64,000 nt of DNA from Steinernema hermaphroditum. Taxonomy: Eukaryota > Nematoda > Chromadorea > Rhabditida > Steinernematidae. Every line of letters begins with the position of its first letter. The stretch's first letter is position 1. The notes under the pieces are model-generated. The model was not told the origin of the DNA. It worked only from the letters and a program-made list of their open reading frames with translations, and did not search any database. The DNA is taken from NCBI GenBank assembly GCA_030435675.1, contig CM059624.1, positions 11,618,769 to 11,682,768 of the forward strand, in the 5' to 3' direction. Below are positions 31,325 to 41,734 of this stretch, one piece after another. A program made the translations under genes and the position numbers.

Positions 31325-32007
31325 ATGGCTTCGCTTACGGTAGGTGAGACTGAGTAGCTCTTATGCATGCTCGTTTTCAGACTACCCTTCTCCTCCTGTC
31401 AGGAGTCAGCTTTGTGCTCTCCTCTTTGTCACCTTCGCGATGCGGACCCAACGAACACTTCGAAGAGTGTGGGAGATGTGAGGGTACTTGTGGCAACCCC
31501 GTCTGCCTCCTGTCCGACTGCGGCCCTCCCAAGTGCAACTGCGACGATGGATTCGTCAGAGGCGAAAACGGAACCTGTATTCCCCTCGCCGCTTGTCCTC
31601 CACCTTCACACGTGTGTCCCGAAGGTGAATACTGGAGTGAGTGCAGTAGCTGCGACGCAACTTGTGAAGACATCTTTCCCATCTGCAAGTTCAATGTTCT
31701 TTGCAAGAAGCGGTGTGCTTGTCTACCAGGTTTTCAGCTCGTATTGGGTGTATGTACACTATATTCGATCGTTTCAGATCTTGTTCGCAGTCCCGAGGGA
31801 AAATGTGTCGAGAAATATTCCTGCGGCGATATAAACTTTCGTAAGTTGGGGTGTTCAAGAGGAGTCTTTTCGGTGTTTTCAGCGTGTTACGATGTCAGAT
31901 GTGGAGAGGACGAAGCTTGCGTCAATGTTCCATCCAAGTGCACCAAGTATGGCTGCTCCAAGAAGGCCGTTTGCATCAAGAACGATTGTCTTGCAAAGCA
32001 GATTTAA
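31325..32007 (+). CDS. Secreted TIL-TIL-Cys-module protein
   Basis: Four exons: 31325-31339, 31381-31729, 31778-31840, 31883-32007; 183 aa. Signal peptide MASLT + TTLLLLSGVSFVLSSLS. TIL-1: RCGPNEHFEECGRCEGTC...CGPPKCNCDDGFVRGENGTCIPLAAC (no internal intron). TIL-2: VCPEGEYWSECSSCDATC...CKKRCACLP + DLVRSPEGKCVEKYSC. Terminal module: CYDVRCGEDEACVNVPSKC...C (4,5,6,4,5). Introns 2 and 3 are 48 and 42 nt and lack stops, so the gene also reads open unspliced; splice consensus and alignment to the paralogue support removal. Sister of the divergent gene at 31104. Confidence 0.85.
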
Positions 32008-32099
32008 GATGTGCTCCCCAGTTAAAAAAAAACAAATAAATCTTCATTTACGGAACTTGGTTGAGTTTACGAGTTTACGAGTTTATTTCTCGTATCTAA

Positions 32100-32470
32100 G
32101 GCTTACGCCTTGCGAGACGTCATATATATGCACAAAAACCACATTGTCACTCCGTAGTCGTCGGTCTTCTGGCTTCGGCGCAGGGCACATCATCAGAGTA
32201 GAAGGCGACGATCCCATCAGTGTGCGCAGGCATCAGAGAGGCGAAGAGTTGACCCCGGAGACGGTGGAACACAGCAAGCCCATCTTCAGCTCGGGTGGCA
32301 GCGCGGACGTCGGAGTTGAGAAGCTTCTTCGGCGGCTTCCGCGGGCAGCACGGGCGAAGAACGGCATCTGGGCGAAACGCGTCGGTGGAGCACAACGGGC
32401 AAACCGGGAACCATCAAGGCAACTGGCGGCACAGACTTCGGAGTTGTAACGCTTCTTCGGCATCTTGTAG
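32100..32470 (+). repeat. Dispersed repeat family, copy 5
   Basis: It opens with GGCTTACGCCTTGCGAGACGTC and CATATATATGCACAAA like the copy at 26708, then carries GATCCCATCAGTGTGCGCAGG and CAGACTTCGGAGTTGTAACG blocks. It is inserted 90 bp downstream of the TIL gene's stop. Confidence 0.6.
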
Positions 32471-32570
32471 ACGAGTCTCCGACGCCTCCAAACTCAGAAA
32501 CAGCGACTTCAGTATGACACATATGTATATTTGTTGGAGCTCTATCCTCTTCGGCGATCTCTAGCGTTTG

Positions 32571-32826
32571 GCCACCAAACAAGCCGACAGATCGGTTCCG
32601 TCTGCTCCAAGCAGCTCCGAGCAGTACGTTCCCGGTGGACAGGACGGCTGACATCCAAGGGGCTCTAAAACATGGCAGTCGTTCACTTTTGATCTCTGCT
32701 AAACGCTGCCCACCTATCCCAGCGCTGACGGTGCTCGTGAGAACGAAGGCCAGCTGAAAAGGGAGTTTAAGCTTGTTAACGAAAAGCAAATAGTACCTTG
32801 AGGAGCAGAACCCAGGAAGGAAACAT
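32571..32826 (-). CDS. Small secreted Cys-rich protein, second intron uncertain
   Basis: Exon 1 32797-32826 (MFPSWVLLLK) joins exon 2 (LAFVLTSTVSAG, signal peptide) across a GT-AG intron. The Cys frame then reads NDCHVLEPLGCQPSCPPGTYCSELLG...ACLVAKR and stops at 32571. Reaching that frame needs a further intron of only about 28-31 nt (GT-AG at about 32685-32715), unusually short even here; alternatively a small indel has shifted the frame. CPPGTYC resembles the FOLN-like modules of the neighbours. Confidence 0.5.
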
Positions 32827-33250
32827 CAGCCACAATGAATCCCTGACAAATTTGGCCTCCTTTTGAACGTTTTAGAGCTGGAAGTGATTCCAGAAGAATT
32901 TATGACTTCTAGAAACATTTCTATTCTCCCCCCCACGTCACTATTTGGGTAAATTTAGCAACGACGATGTGCTAAACTGATAACAATTGTGACCATACGC
33001 TATGCCATAAAAGCACGTTCCATGATAACAACGTGATTTGGCGACGATTGAAAGTCAAAAGTCAGAGAATATTGGTCTCGAAGCTGCTTCTATGATGATG
33101 GACCCTTGCGAACAGAGGTGGAACTCGTGGACCTGGTTCCTTCCGACCTGCGAACCGTACCGTAGTGGCTACCGTAGTCCTTTGAAGAGGAAACTGACTT
33201 CGCGAGAGAGATACCACTTGTCGTTAAAGTCCCAGACCTTCATGGCCTGG

Positions 33251-33527
33251 TTAGGACATCGTGGTCCAGCAGAGGTGCGCCTCCATGAGCCAGGCGTGGA
33301 GTCCCATCACCCAGGCGGTGTTGATAATCCAGTTGTGGGTGCGGCAGCCGATGTAGGGCTCGAGGCTGAAGATGTCAGGGTGCCGGAAGAGACCCGCGCA
33401 CACGAACGCCACCAGGAGGAAGCCGTATTTGTGGACCTGGGTCCACATCTGCAGGTACTGAAAGAGGATGCACAAGGCCATGGTCGTTCATTACCTTGAA
33501 AGTACACATCACATTCAAGGTATTCAT
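33251..33527 (-). CDS. Small two-segment membrane protein, unrecognised
   Basis: Exons 33495-33527 and 33251-33457, 37-nt GT-AG intron; 79 aa. After MNTLNVMCTFK comes YLQMWTQVH, a hydrophobic segment (KYGFLLVAFVCAGLF), a short loop with GCRTHN, and a second hydrophobic segment (WIINTAWVMGLHAWLMEA). No family recognised. The codon use (GGC, CTC, AAC, CACC) looks coding. It may be the end of a longer gene, since an AMKVWDFNDKW frame follows just downstream after an acceptor-like CTAACCAG. Confidence 0.45.
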
Positions 33528-33777
33528 CGTTTGACAGAGCAAACTTCTCACCCCGCGTCACAATTGCCTCTCTGAGTTTCCGATGAAGAACCATCAGCCC
33601 TGGAGGCCAAGTTGGTGAGTCACCAAGCACCAGCTTCAGTTTCGATTTTCTGCTGAGAAAATTGCGAAAACTTCTCACCCCGCAGAAATGAACTTTCGGC
33701 GATTGTCGTAAGTAGGCGGGAAACTCCTTCGCCTATAAGAGTTACTGCTCGTGATATGTAGTCATTCCACGACAGCC

Positions 33778-34081
33778 ATGTGGCCTTGCCTACGCGTCCT
33801 TCTGTTCCTCTCAGCCCTCCTTCTTTGCTGCGCCGAAGCGTTCCTGAAGGCTCCAGCACCCTTTCGAAGCATATCACGTAGGGAACCCTCTCCATTTCTA
33901 GAAATAACTTCTTTTAGCCTATTCCCCAAAGTGCAGTTTTGTACAAGGATATCAATGTTTCGACCTGCACGCGCAGAACCTGAAAGGGTACTACCGGTGT
34001 CTTCGTCGTGTCAAGACCGGCGTTCTGACGAATCTGTACCCAGCGCCGTTCTACGTCGTTAAGTGTCGATATATCCCGTAG
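33778..34081 (+). CDS. Small secreted four-Cys protein
   Basis: Exons 33778-33877 and 33918-34081; 87 aa. Signal peptide MWPCLRVLLFLSALLLCCAEA. The mature part, after a phase-1 intron, is PYSPKCSFVQGYQCFDLHAQ...YYRCLRRVKTG...YVVKCRYIP, with four cysteines and many aromatic and basic residues. TATA-like CTATAAG at 33731; AATAAA at 34112-34117. No family recognised. Confidence 0.72.
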
Positions 34082-34129
34082 TATTTGAACTGAACTTTTC
34101 GTGTGAAACTAAATAAATTATCTTAAACA

Positions 34130-35600
34130 TGAAGGAATGGAATCGAGTAGGTTTTCAGAAGTCTTCCATGGTGGTCATTCTGTGGATATCAGAGTTGAAA
34201 CCTACAAGGTATAAATGAGCTTTCATCCAATGAAGTGACCTGAACCACATCGAGCTGGAGCTGAGAACGGCTAACATTCGCTTTGGAAGTTGCATTACCT
34301 CGCTAGCTGTATCACTACATACAGTGGCGGTCACAGCAATAGGCGCACCCTTTTAGCAAAAGCATTTCAGTTGCCGATTTACCCTGGGTTTTCAAACTTA
34401 CGTTAGAAACACAGAGCCAACTAAATGTAGCATTTATCTGGCAACAAAAAGCTGTTATGTATTTTCCGCACGGGATCCAGCGACAGTAGATATAATACCT
34501 TCGACCGACTCAATTTTAATTTTCCCATGTTATGGATAAACTGGGTAGCAGATCATAGAAATCGCTAGATATATGAAAATTGCATGCTATTAAGCAAGAA
34601 AACTTGGGAAAACTCCAAAAAAAAAGAAAAAATTCCATATGTACCTATTTTTGTAGGCGCGCCAAATCTGAATCAGCCGAATATATTACATCTCCTGTCA
34701 GCATGGCCGGTTCCGTGCCGAAAGTAGATAATAGCATTTTGTTGCCTGATAAATTCTACATACAGCGGCTGCACTATAAATGTATTACATTTCCTGGCGG
34801 CGCATTGGGTTTTGCACGGAAAATAAGCAGCACCATTTTCTTGTCTGATAAATTCAAAGTCTGATAATGCCCTTGGTTTATTGCTTACATTTGGAAATCA
34901 AAATCTGCAATTGAACCTTTATGTAGAGGGTGCGGCCATTCATAATGCCGCCAGTGTGTAGTAAACACTGTTTTTCTACTGCAAGTTTTAAAGCCCTGGA
35001 CAACTGAAACTTTACCTCAGAGAAGCGGCCGCCACTGTCCATTTTGGCCCTTTCTGGTGATTGCTCACCCTCTGGCGCCGGTCATTTCAAAAACAAATTC
35101 AAAATATGAACCTCTACAATGCCTTTTTTACAATTTCTCACCTCCAGGTCGGCTGATAAAGTATAATCGAGCCGAGAGTTGCAACAGTGAACGCACACAA
35201 GCAGAGCGTTTCGTCTTTATTATAGAAGATCTAGAGGACGAATCATAACTGTCTCTTTCTGTTGCATATATTAGAGTCATACAATATTCAATCGTTTCGT
35301 GCAAATTAAACTACAAGAAGCAGGGAAACTATGAGAAACAGCGGCAGAGAAAGTCAATAAGGTCATAACAATAATAACAATGCGAATGCAAAAGACAAAC
35401 TACAAATGACACTTAGGCGTCTAGCTATATAGTGGATTCAGAGTAGACTGGCATGTATTGGCTTAGATTGGGACATGAGGACGAAGAATGACGATCACAA
35501 AGTGATCGTAGGATGAAAGTAAGACACTTTATGAAGACATAAAGTGTCGATACTGCAGGTGCCACAGCCGAATGGGCAGGGAACGTCAAAGAAAAAAAAC
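34130..35600. other. Gene-free interval before the hairpin field
   Basis: AT-rich sequence with short, unconserved frames. Two short segments around 34660-34710 and 34770-34830 resemble each other (CATTTCCTGGCGGC/ACATCTCCTGTCAGC followed by TAGCA(T/C)CATTTT(G/C)TTG). No gene supported. Confidence 0.4.
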
Positions 35601-36087
35601 AAATATTTCAGCGTTGTTATGTTTAACAACCCCTGTGTCAACGGTCTTAAAATGACATATGCGGGGGCTGTCCGACTTTGGTGCCGAGGATTCCGCCAGA
35701 AAACAAGAAGAAATATTTGTCCGCCGCCGAGAAATGTCCTTAAGATCGGAAAATTCACCTCGCGACTCGTTGGGAATTAGGCGGAAAAGGTCATGGGAAG
35801 CGCCGTCCATCCATAGCATCTTTGTCGTTGTCGGGAAAGTGCCATGTACCCGGCCGCCAACGTTCTTAAAATGACGGCGTTGTTCTTGTTTCGCTCAGTA
35901 CTCTTCTGAAACAGGTACTGAAGCACTGTAAGTTATATGATACGTACATATTTTGGAATTCTGATGCTCTTTGTTATTCATTATGTTCTTCCTGATCACT
36001 TCATTCCGATAGTAGACGGCATTGTTGCAAATGACTAGACGTATAGGTGGTACTTGATATCGTCTCGTCTTATCGTCTTAAGTCTGG

Positions 36088-36352
36088 GGAAACGATCTTC
36101 AAAGGACTTTGCTTACTTCTTTCCTTCTTCCGAAAATGGGCCGTAAGGAACGAGTAACATCATTCCTCGTCTACATTGCTAAGGATGAGAACGACTCGTC
36201 GTAGCTTGCTGCCATCCGCTGAAAGGTGAACATTTAAGCATTAGCATGCGTTTCGTATTGACAAAATTCGATCAGTTCGATCAGCTGTTTGACTGAGCCT
36301 GCTCGACAACAAAATATTTGATCGTACTAATTGAGTTTTATAAATAGTCCGT
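36088..36352. repeat. Segmental duplication A, partner of 39149-39413
   Basis: About 265 bp nearly identical to 39149-39413, from GGAAACGATCTTCAAAGG to ATAAATAGTCCGT, with only a few substitutions near the right end. Both copies contain a possible short frame (KMGRKERVTSFLVYIAKDEN) on the plus strand and lie next to hairpin copies. The high identity implies recent duplication or gene conversion. Confidence 0.85.
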
Positions 36353-36390
36353 ACAGCGGTGGATCCTTCCGAAGGTCGGTCACCGCTGCA

Positions 36391-36674
36391 ATGCCAACGT
36401 TCTTAAAATGGCATTTTAAGTACAGCGGAGCTCTTCCTGAAAGTTCGTATGAGCTGGGCGTAATTATCTCTTTACTCACTTCCTTTCGAAGAAGAGTCGG
36501 GCCTCCAATGGTTGTCCTTCTTGGTCGAACCTCTGTTCTACCTCACACTCGAAATTTCGCTTTGCACTGGCCTTCAGAAGGATTGGCGACGATGAGCTGG
36601 TATTAGTTGCCGTTGCATGTCATTTCTGAAGATAATGACAAACAGGTTGACGATCGCGGATACTACCTTCCAGA
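36391..36674. repeat. Segmental duplication B, partner of 40511-40797
   Basis: About 285 bp shared with 40511-40797; the first part is also found at 40130-40255. On the minus strand it contains a conserved exon-like stretch (AKRNFECEVEQRFDQ, LEARLFFE) ending at a GT-AG intron of 44 nt whose acceptor precedes the hairpin. The frame then closes within ten codons. This could be the decayed 3' part of a duplicated gene family. Confidence 0.75.
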
Positions 36675-38830
36675 GGAAGAAGGCCGTTCACTATTTCAGA
36701 TACATACGTACACCGTCATCTCCCAAGTGCCTGCAGAACGAAGAGTGACTGCCAATGTTCTTAAAATGGCATTTCCTCGTTCGATCGATCAACGCAACCT
36801 AAAGAATCCAATTTAAAAATGGACTATCCGATACCAACGGACCCAACTGGCTGGCGTTTTTCCTTCCAAAACATGAAAGGTGAGGAGACAGAACGGATTT
36901 GAAAACACCTCTTTTGGCAGAAACGGATAAGCGACTGTTTGAGTAGTTTCTTCCATTTTTATTTATTTTTGTGATCGCTTCTGATCATCGCTGCCAACGG
37001 GTGGCCTGCAGAACGAACAGTGACTGCCAACGTTCTTAAAATGGCATTTCCTAGTTCGTTCTTTCTTGTCATTCGGAATATTTCTGCCTTGCATTCTATA
37101 AATTCTCCGGAAGTGGCTTACAATTGGCGATCCATCTGTTGTCGTCAATGACTTCATCCACAATGGCCACCAGCAGGGTATCGAAGGACTTCAACTTGAC
37201 TCTATGGACAAATGATCGTTTGCAGAAGGATCTAACACAGCCCCCATGTCACCGATCTTAAAATGACATTTGCTGGGGTCTGTGCGACTTTTTAAGGCTG
37301 TCTGGATTGGTGCTTAACTGAAGTGTCAGGCAATGTTTCTACTAAAGGAAAGATATTTACAGGCTTCGAAAAATCCCAAAACTTACACTTGTTTCTATCT
37401 GTGTCTTCTCTAGGTTCCTCAGGAACTTAAGCTATGTTTCGGGTTCTGAATCGGGAACAACGATTGTGAAAGGTTCTTTTCACTAAGGAACCTAACGAAA
37501 AGTTTTGTGGCTCCGTTTTGATCTCAGCTGCCCGGAGCGGGCTAAGTGAATATTGAGGGCCGGCTGGATTCTTCTCTGGTTGGCTGTTTTGAAGGCGTGC
37601 GCGGCAATGTTTCTACTTTCTGGTTCCGTTTTGATTTCGACTGCGCTGCTCAGTGATCATCATGAAGGAGTCCGCCATCTCAGCGTGCCTAAAATTTAGT
37701 CATGAGCTATGTGGCATTCAATGCACCTATCTGAGCGCTGTTTGGCTGATGTTAATAGTGGATAACTCACACAACGTCACGCAGTGTGTCCTTTCTCAAT
37801 GACCCCTTCAGCGTTGGGAACATGTCCAACCAGCTTTTGAAAATCGTTGGGAATTGAGATGGAATACGATGCATTTCGACGGAATGCCCTGTTCTCCACT
37901 GACTCTATACTACTCGATCTCTGTAATAGGCTCCAAGGATGTACTTCCTCGGCCTTGTTGCTGACGGTGGAGTGGCTCAGTTGACTTCATTCCATGCTGT
38001 ATGACTCCAATCTCACATTCGGTCGGTTGTTCACACACACGCTTAATATGTCAACGATCTTAAAATGACTAAAGCGTGTGACTCCTAATGTGCTAAAAAT
38101 GACATAAAAAAAAGGGATCCAAATAAAAAGAAAGATCTCACTTCGGATGGGACCGTCCTCTTCGGTTTTGGGGGCGTGTTCTTAGTGCATCCATTTCCGT
38201 CTTAGCAAGAGAAAGAGTTTGAATACACAGGCATGTCCGACCCTGAAATGTGTTCGATGCTTACAAACGTATAAAAGCTATCAATTTTCAACATTACTTG
38301 GACAGCCTCTTTAAAATAATCTCACCCAGCATGCAGGGTGGGACTCTGGGAAGAAAATCTGCTATCATTGGAAACATCGTCGCTTTTGAATGGGTCTCCA
38401 CACACAACATGTCAACGATCTTAAAATGACATGAAGTGTGTGGCTCCCACATAGCCGCTTGTACCTAAAGATGGCATTCAACAAAGAGGATTTGAAACAA
38501 CTGTCTTACTTCAGGTGGGTGTGGGGTTTGTGTCCATTTCCGTCTTTGAAAGAGAGATGAATGCATGTTAGCCATTGCTATCACGCCTTTCCATTGCTGT
38601 GAATTTGGCGTTCTTGGACTGCAAAGCGCCAATCACGCTCTTTCAGTCCTTTCTGCGTGAATTTGGCGTTCTCGACGCCAAAAACACTCCTTGGACATGT
38701 AATATGTAGTAGATGTCACGAAGGGTCCCTATTCGCCAAAATGGTTCGAATAATCGGAATGGTCCTGAAGATGTCCTTCTTTGCTGGCTTCGTTTCTAGG
38801 CGTTCGATGTTGTCGGCATTTGAGGAGACT

Positions 38831-38935
38831 ACTGTAATGGCAATTGTTCAGAGGTAAAGCACTTATGTCACCTATCATTTTCGGGATTTTCGTCTATCAA
38901 CCGTTCTAATATGTACAATGATAACTTACTCAATG
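38831..38935. repeat. Segmental duplication C, partner of 39668-39772
   Basis: About 105 bp conserved with 39668-39772 (GCAATTGTTCAGAGGTAA ... ACAATGATAACTTACTCAATG). On the minus strand it has a 5' splice site (GA|GTAAGTTATC) and an acceptor (GATTACAG or CATTACAG), so it may be an intron of paralogous minus-strand genes. Confidence 0.7.
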
Positions 38936-39148
38936 TGCTCCAAGGCGTTCTTGAAGAGAAGGCCGAAGGTCCAGTTTCGGGGACCTCCCTACCAAATACA
39001 AAAGTCGTTCGGAATTAGAGTGGAAGAACAACTGCTAACACATGTGCTTTAGATTCAGGTCCGTGTGGTACTCTTTGAAGTTTTTGTTCTCGTTCTCGAT
39101 ATGGGTCTGAATAGCAATATGAGAATCATATCCATCTCGCAGTACAAT

Positions 39149-39413
39149 GGAAACGATCTTCAAAGGACTTTGCTTACTTCTTTCCTTCTTCCGAAAATGG
39201 GCCGTAAGGAACGAGTAACATCATTCCTCGTCTACATTGCTAAGGATGAGAACGACTCGTCGTAGCTTGCTGCCATCCGCTGAAAGGTGAACATTTAAGC
39301 ATTAGCATGCGTTTCGTATTGACAAAATTCGATCAGTTCGATCAGCTGTTTGACTGAGCCTGCTCGACAACAAAATATTTGATCGGACTGACTGTGTTTT
39401 ATAAATAGTCCGT
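39149..39413. repeat. Segmental duplication A, second copy
   Basis: Partner of 36088-36352, described there; offset 3061 bp. Confidence 0.85.
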
Positions 39414-39559
39414 GCCCTACCTGATTTCAAGATACGACGGAGTGACGGTGGATGTCTGCGAAGGGCATCCACCGCTATAATGCCAACGTTCTTAAAATGG
39501 CATTTTTAGTTGCAGCAGAGCTCGAAGCAAGTGAAGCAAGTTCTCGTTCGTACCCTTTT

Positions 39560-39978
39560 AGATGACTGGGTTCGGAGGCCGGTCACGTATCGCAATACCA
39601 ACGTTCTTAAAACTGCATGTGTAAGTGCAGGACAGCTCTTCCTGAAAGTTTTTATGAACTGGGCGGCTACTGTAATCGCAATTGTTCAGAGGTAAGCCAC
39701 TTATGTTACCTATCATATCCGGGATTTTCGTCAATCAACCGTTCTGATATGTACAATGATAACTTACTCAATGATAACGGTGTTGTGTAGAGCCATATTG
39801 TCGTGGTGGCTTCGGCAAACCCCGGCGTAGGCTCCCAGAGAGCACAGAAGACTTCGTAGACCCGGCGAGAAGAAAGGCCACATCGGGAAGGGAGAAGTTT
39901 TCGCGCAATTGTCGTGTAATCTTGAAAGGCGTTCTTGTAGTAGAAAAGAGCGAAAATGCTCATTCAAGGACAATCCTA
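39560..39978 (-). pseudogene. Possible minus-strand gene or remnant containing a hairpin-derived exon
   Basis: A minus-strand exon (about 39775-39970: ...WPFFSPGLRSLLCSLGAYAG...MALHNTVIIE) ends at a good donor. Across duplicated intron C it joins DSRPVHKNFQEELSCTYTCS then FKNVGIAIRDRPPNPVI-stop. The second exon spans the degenerate hairpin copy at 39601. A related exon (RNWTFGLLFKNALEHIE) precedes the other copy of intron C at 38936-38990. No start codon or family could be assigned; it may be a relic of a gene family scattered through the hairpin field. Confidence 0.35.
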
Positions 39979-40510
39979 CCAGGAGCTAAATACTAAATAT
40001 TAGATAGTTTTATGACCTAGCCTGCGTAACAGCAGAAGCGTACTAATTGAGTTTTATGGATCGTCCGTACCTTTTTAGATGACAGGAGTCGAAGGCTGGT
40101 CACGGCTGTTTCCGAAGGTTTTCCACGGCTGCAATGCCAACGTTCTTAAAATGGCATTTTTTATTGCAGCCGGGCTGTTCCTGAAAGTTTTTATGAGCTG
40201 GGCGTAATTATCTCTCTACTCACTTCATTTCGAAGAAGAGTCGGGCCTTCAACGGTTCTTGAAAAGGTTTCTACGGTGCAACCGGTACACAACCCGCCGA
40301 ATCACCGCCTGATCCTTAGAAAACACTTTGAGAAAGCTGTGCAAGCGGAAAGCCGCTACATTCCTGCTTCTATGGTGGTTTGAAGAGGAATTTGTAAATC
40401 TACAAAGAATTCACTGGTTTTCGTTCCGAAATGACTTAAAATCAACGCCACCGTCGATCAGAATCAGATTTTGATGGATCCCGCTGCTGCCCTGGGCTCT
40501 CCACGGCGCA

Positions 40511-40797
40511 ATGCCAACGTTCTTAAAATGACATTTTAAGTGCAGCGGAGCTCTTCCTGAAAGTTCGTATGAGCTGGGCGTAATTATCTCTTTACTCACT
40601 TCATTTCGAAGAAGAGTCGGGCCTCCAATGGTTGTCCTTTCTGGTCAAACCTCTGTTCTACCTCACACTCGAAATTTCGCTTTGCACTGGCCTCCAGAAG
40701 AATTGGCGACGATGAACTGGTATTAGTTGCCGTTGCATGTCATTTTCTGAAGATAATGACAAACAGGTCGACGATCGCGGGTACTACCTTCCAGAAG
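40511..40797. repeat. Segmental duplication B, second copy
   Basis: Partner of 36391-36674. The hairpin at its left edge has diverged (inner arm TGCCA against TGACA, one mismatch). Confidence 0.75.
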
Positions 40798-41676
40798 GCC
40801 ATTCACGTTCTTTAGGCAACGGACACATGTAAACCGCATCTTTCTTTCATGTGCCGTAGCCGAATGTTAACTGATCGCCTGCATAACGAAGAGTGGCTGC
40901 CAACGATATTAAAATGGCATTTCATCGTTCGATTGAAAGTTCCGAGCCATACAACATGAAGTTCCTGAATTCCCCCTAAATAATCGAATTTAAAAATGGT
41001 CCAACCGATGAACTGGTTTCCCTTCCAAAACATGAAGGATCAGGAGGAATAACAGATGTGGGGACATTTCGTCTACATTCTAAGACATCTACTAGAAAGA
41101 TTGCTGTTCATTTCATATGATTGTATTTTTGTGACTTTAGAGGACATAGTTAGATAGCTCTCGCCTACCTCGATGCTCATGTTGTTGTTGTTGTTGCTAA
41201 GGTAGTCGAAGGCTACTCTACATCCCACAGCGTAAGGAGAAAGTGTAAATGTCTTCTTTTGATTTTGGAGGACTCAATTAGACAGCTCTCGCCTTTCCTG
41301 CTCATACCGATGCTCATGTGGTATTTGTTACCAAAGCCTTCGAGGACTACCCTACATCCGCTTTTCCGTTGCGTACGGAAGGAGATGTTGCCTGAAGTGA
41401 GCTAAGGATATCCAAGCTTTGCCTTTAGGAGCGGTGTGAAAAATGCAGTAACGTTGGAAAGTTTTCCTGGAATAATAAGAAGAACGACCTGAAGGAATAC
41501 TCTCCAAGATGACGCTTACCCTATACCAGCCAAGGAGTGGTCCTGTTGCACCACTGATTGCTACGGTCCGCTTCCTGCACTTTTCCTCGCCGCGACGGAC
41601 TAGAGCCGCGCAACCGACTGCCGGCGACGATCGGCCTGCACTGAGCCAGACGATTCGGTAAGAGATTGCGAAAGTG

Positions 41677-41734
41677 CGCCGCGCCGCCTACAAAATTCAA
41701 ATTTGCAGACGGCGCCTCGCTTACTCATCCTTCC
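41677..41734. repeat. 58-bp direct repeat, left copy
   Basis: It matches 42240-42297 at 57 of 58 positions (GC-rich: CGCCGCGCCGCCTAC ... AGACGGCGCCTCGC). The copies are 563 bp apart and bracket AT-poor sequence with no recognised gene. They could be short terminal direct repeats of an element or a local duplication. Confidence 0.8.

Larger units (their letters stand above)
35627..40930. ncRNA. Field of 13 hairpins with an invariant 12-nt loop
   Basis: The loop ACG(T/A/G)TCTTAAAA (plus-strand sense) occurs at 35641, 35860, 36397, 36755, 37030, 37252, 38054, 38415, 39486, 39601, 40140, 40517 and 40903. It is closed by an inner stem TGYCA/TGRCA and, in most copies, an outer stem whose sequence differs between copies yet still pairs: CCACACAC/GTGTGTGG at 38398/38436, CACACGCTT/AAGCGTGTG at 38036/38072, CGGCTGC/GCAGCCG at 40126/40166, CACAG.CCCC/GGGG.CTGTG at 37236/37284. 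A 5-7 nt bulge often sits 3' of the inner stem. Copies at 39601 and 40517 are degenerate. The pattern fits a structured RNA or ssDNA element read through its loop. The transcribed strand is unknown, and a coding explanation (CHFKNVG on the minus strand, NVLKMAF on plus) is not excluded. Confidence 0.6.

Noticed and set aside
32147..32789. Long minus-strand frames across the repeat at 32.1-32.5 kb
   Set aside because: They fall in the dispersed repeat, and the frames are not kept in other copies.
36331..36816. Plus-strand frames containing the hairpin (NVLKMAF)
   Set aside because: Not listed as genes because the minus strand gives equally good frames and no start, splice or family evidence favours either; kept as a finding instead.
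35627..40930. CRISPR-like or simple tandem array for the recurrent CTTAAAATG motif
   Set aside because: Spacing is irregular (115 to over 1000 bp), the genome is eukaryotic, and the conserved part is a loop inside variable stems rather than a direct repeat.
35627..40930. miRNA cluster
   Set aside because: Arms, where mature miRNAs lie, differ between copies while the terminal loop is constant; paired length is also shorter than a normal precursor.
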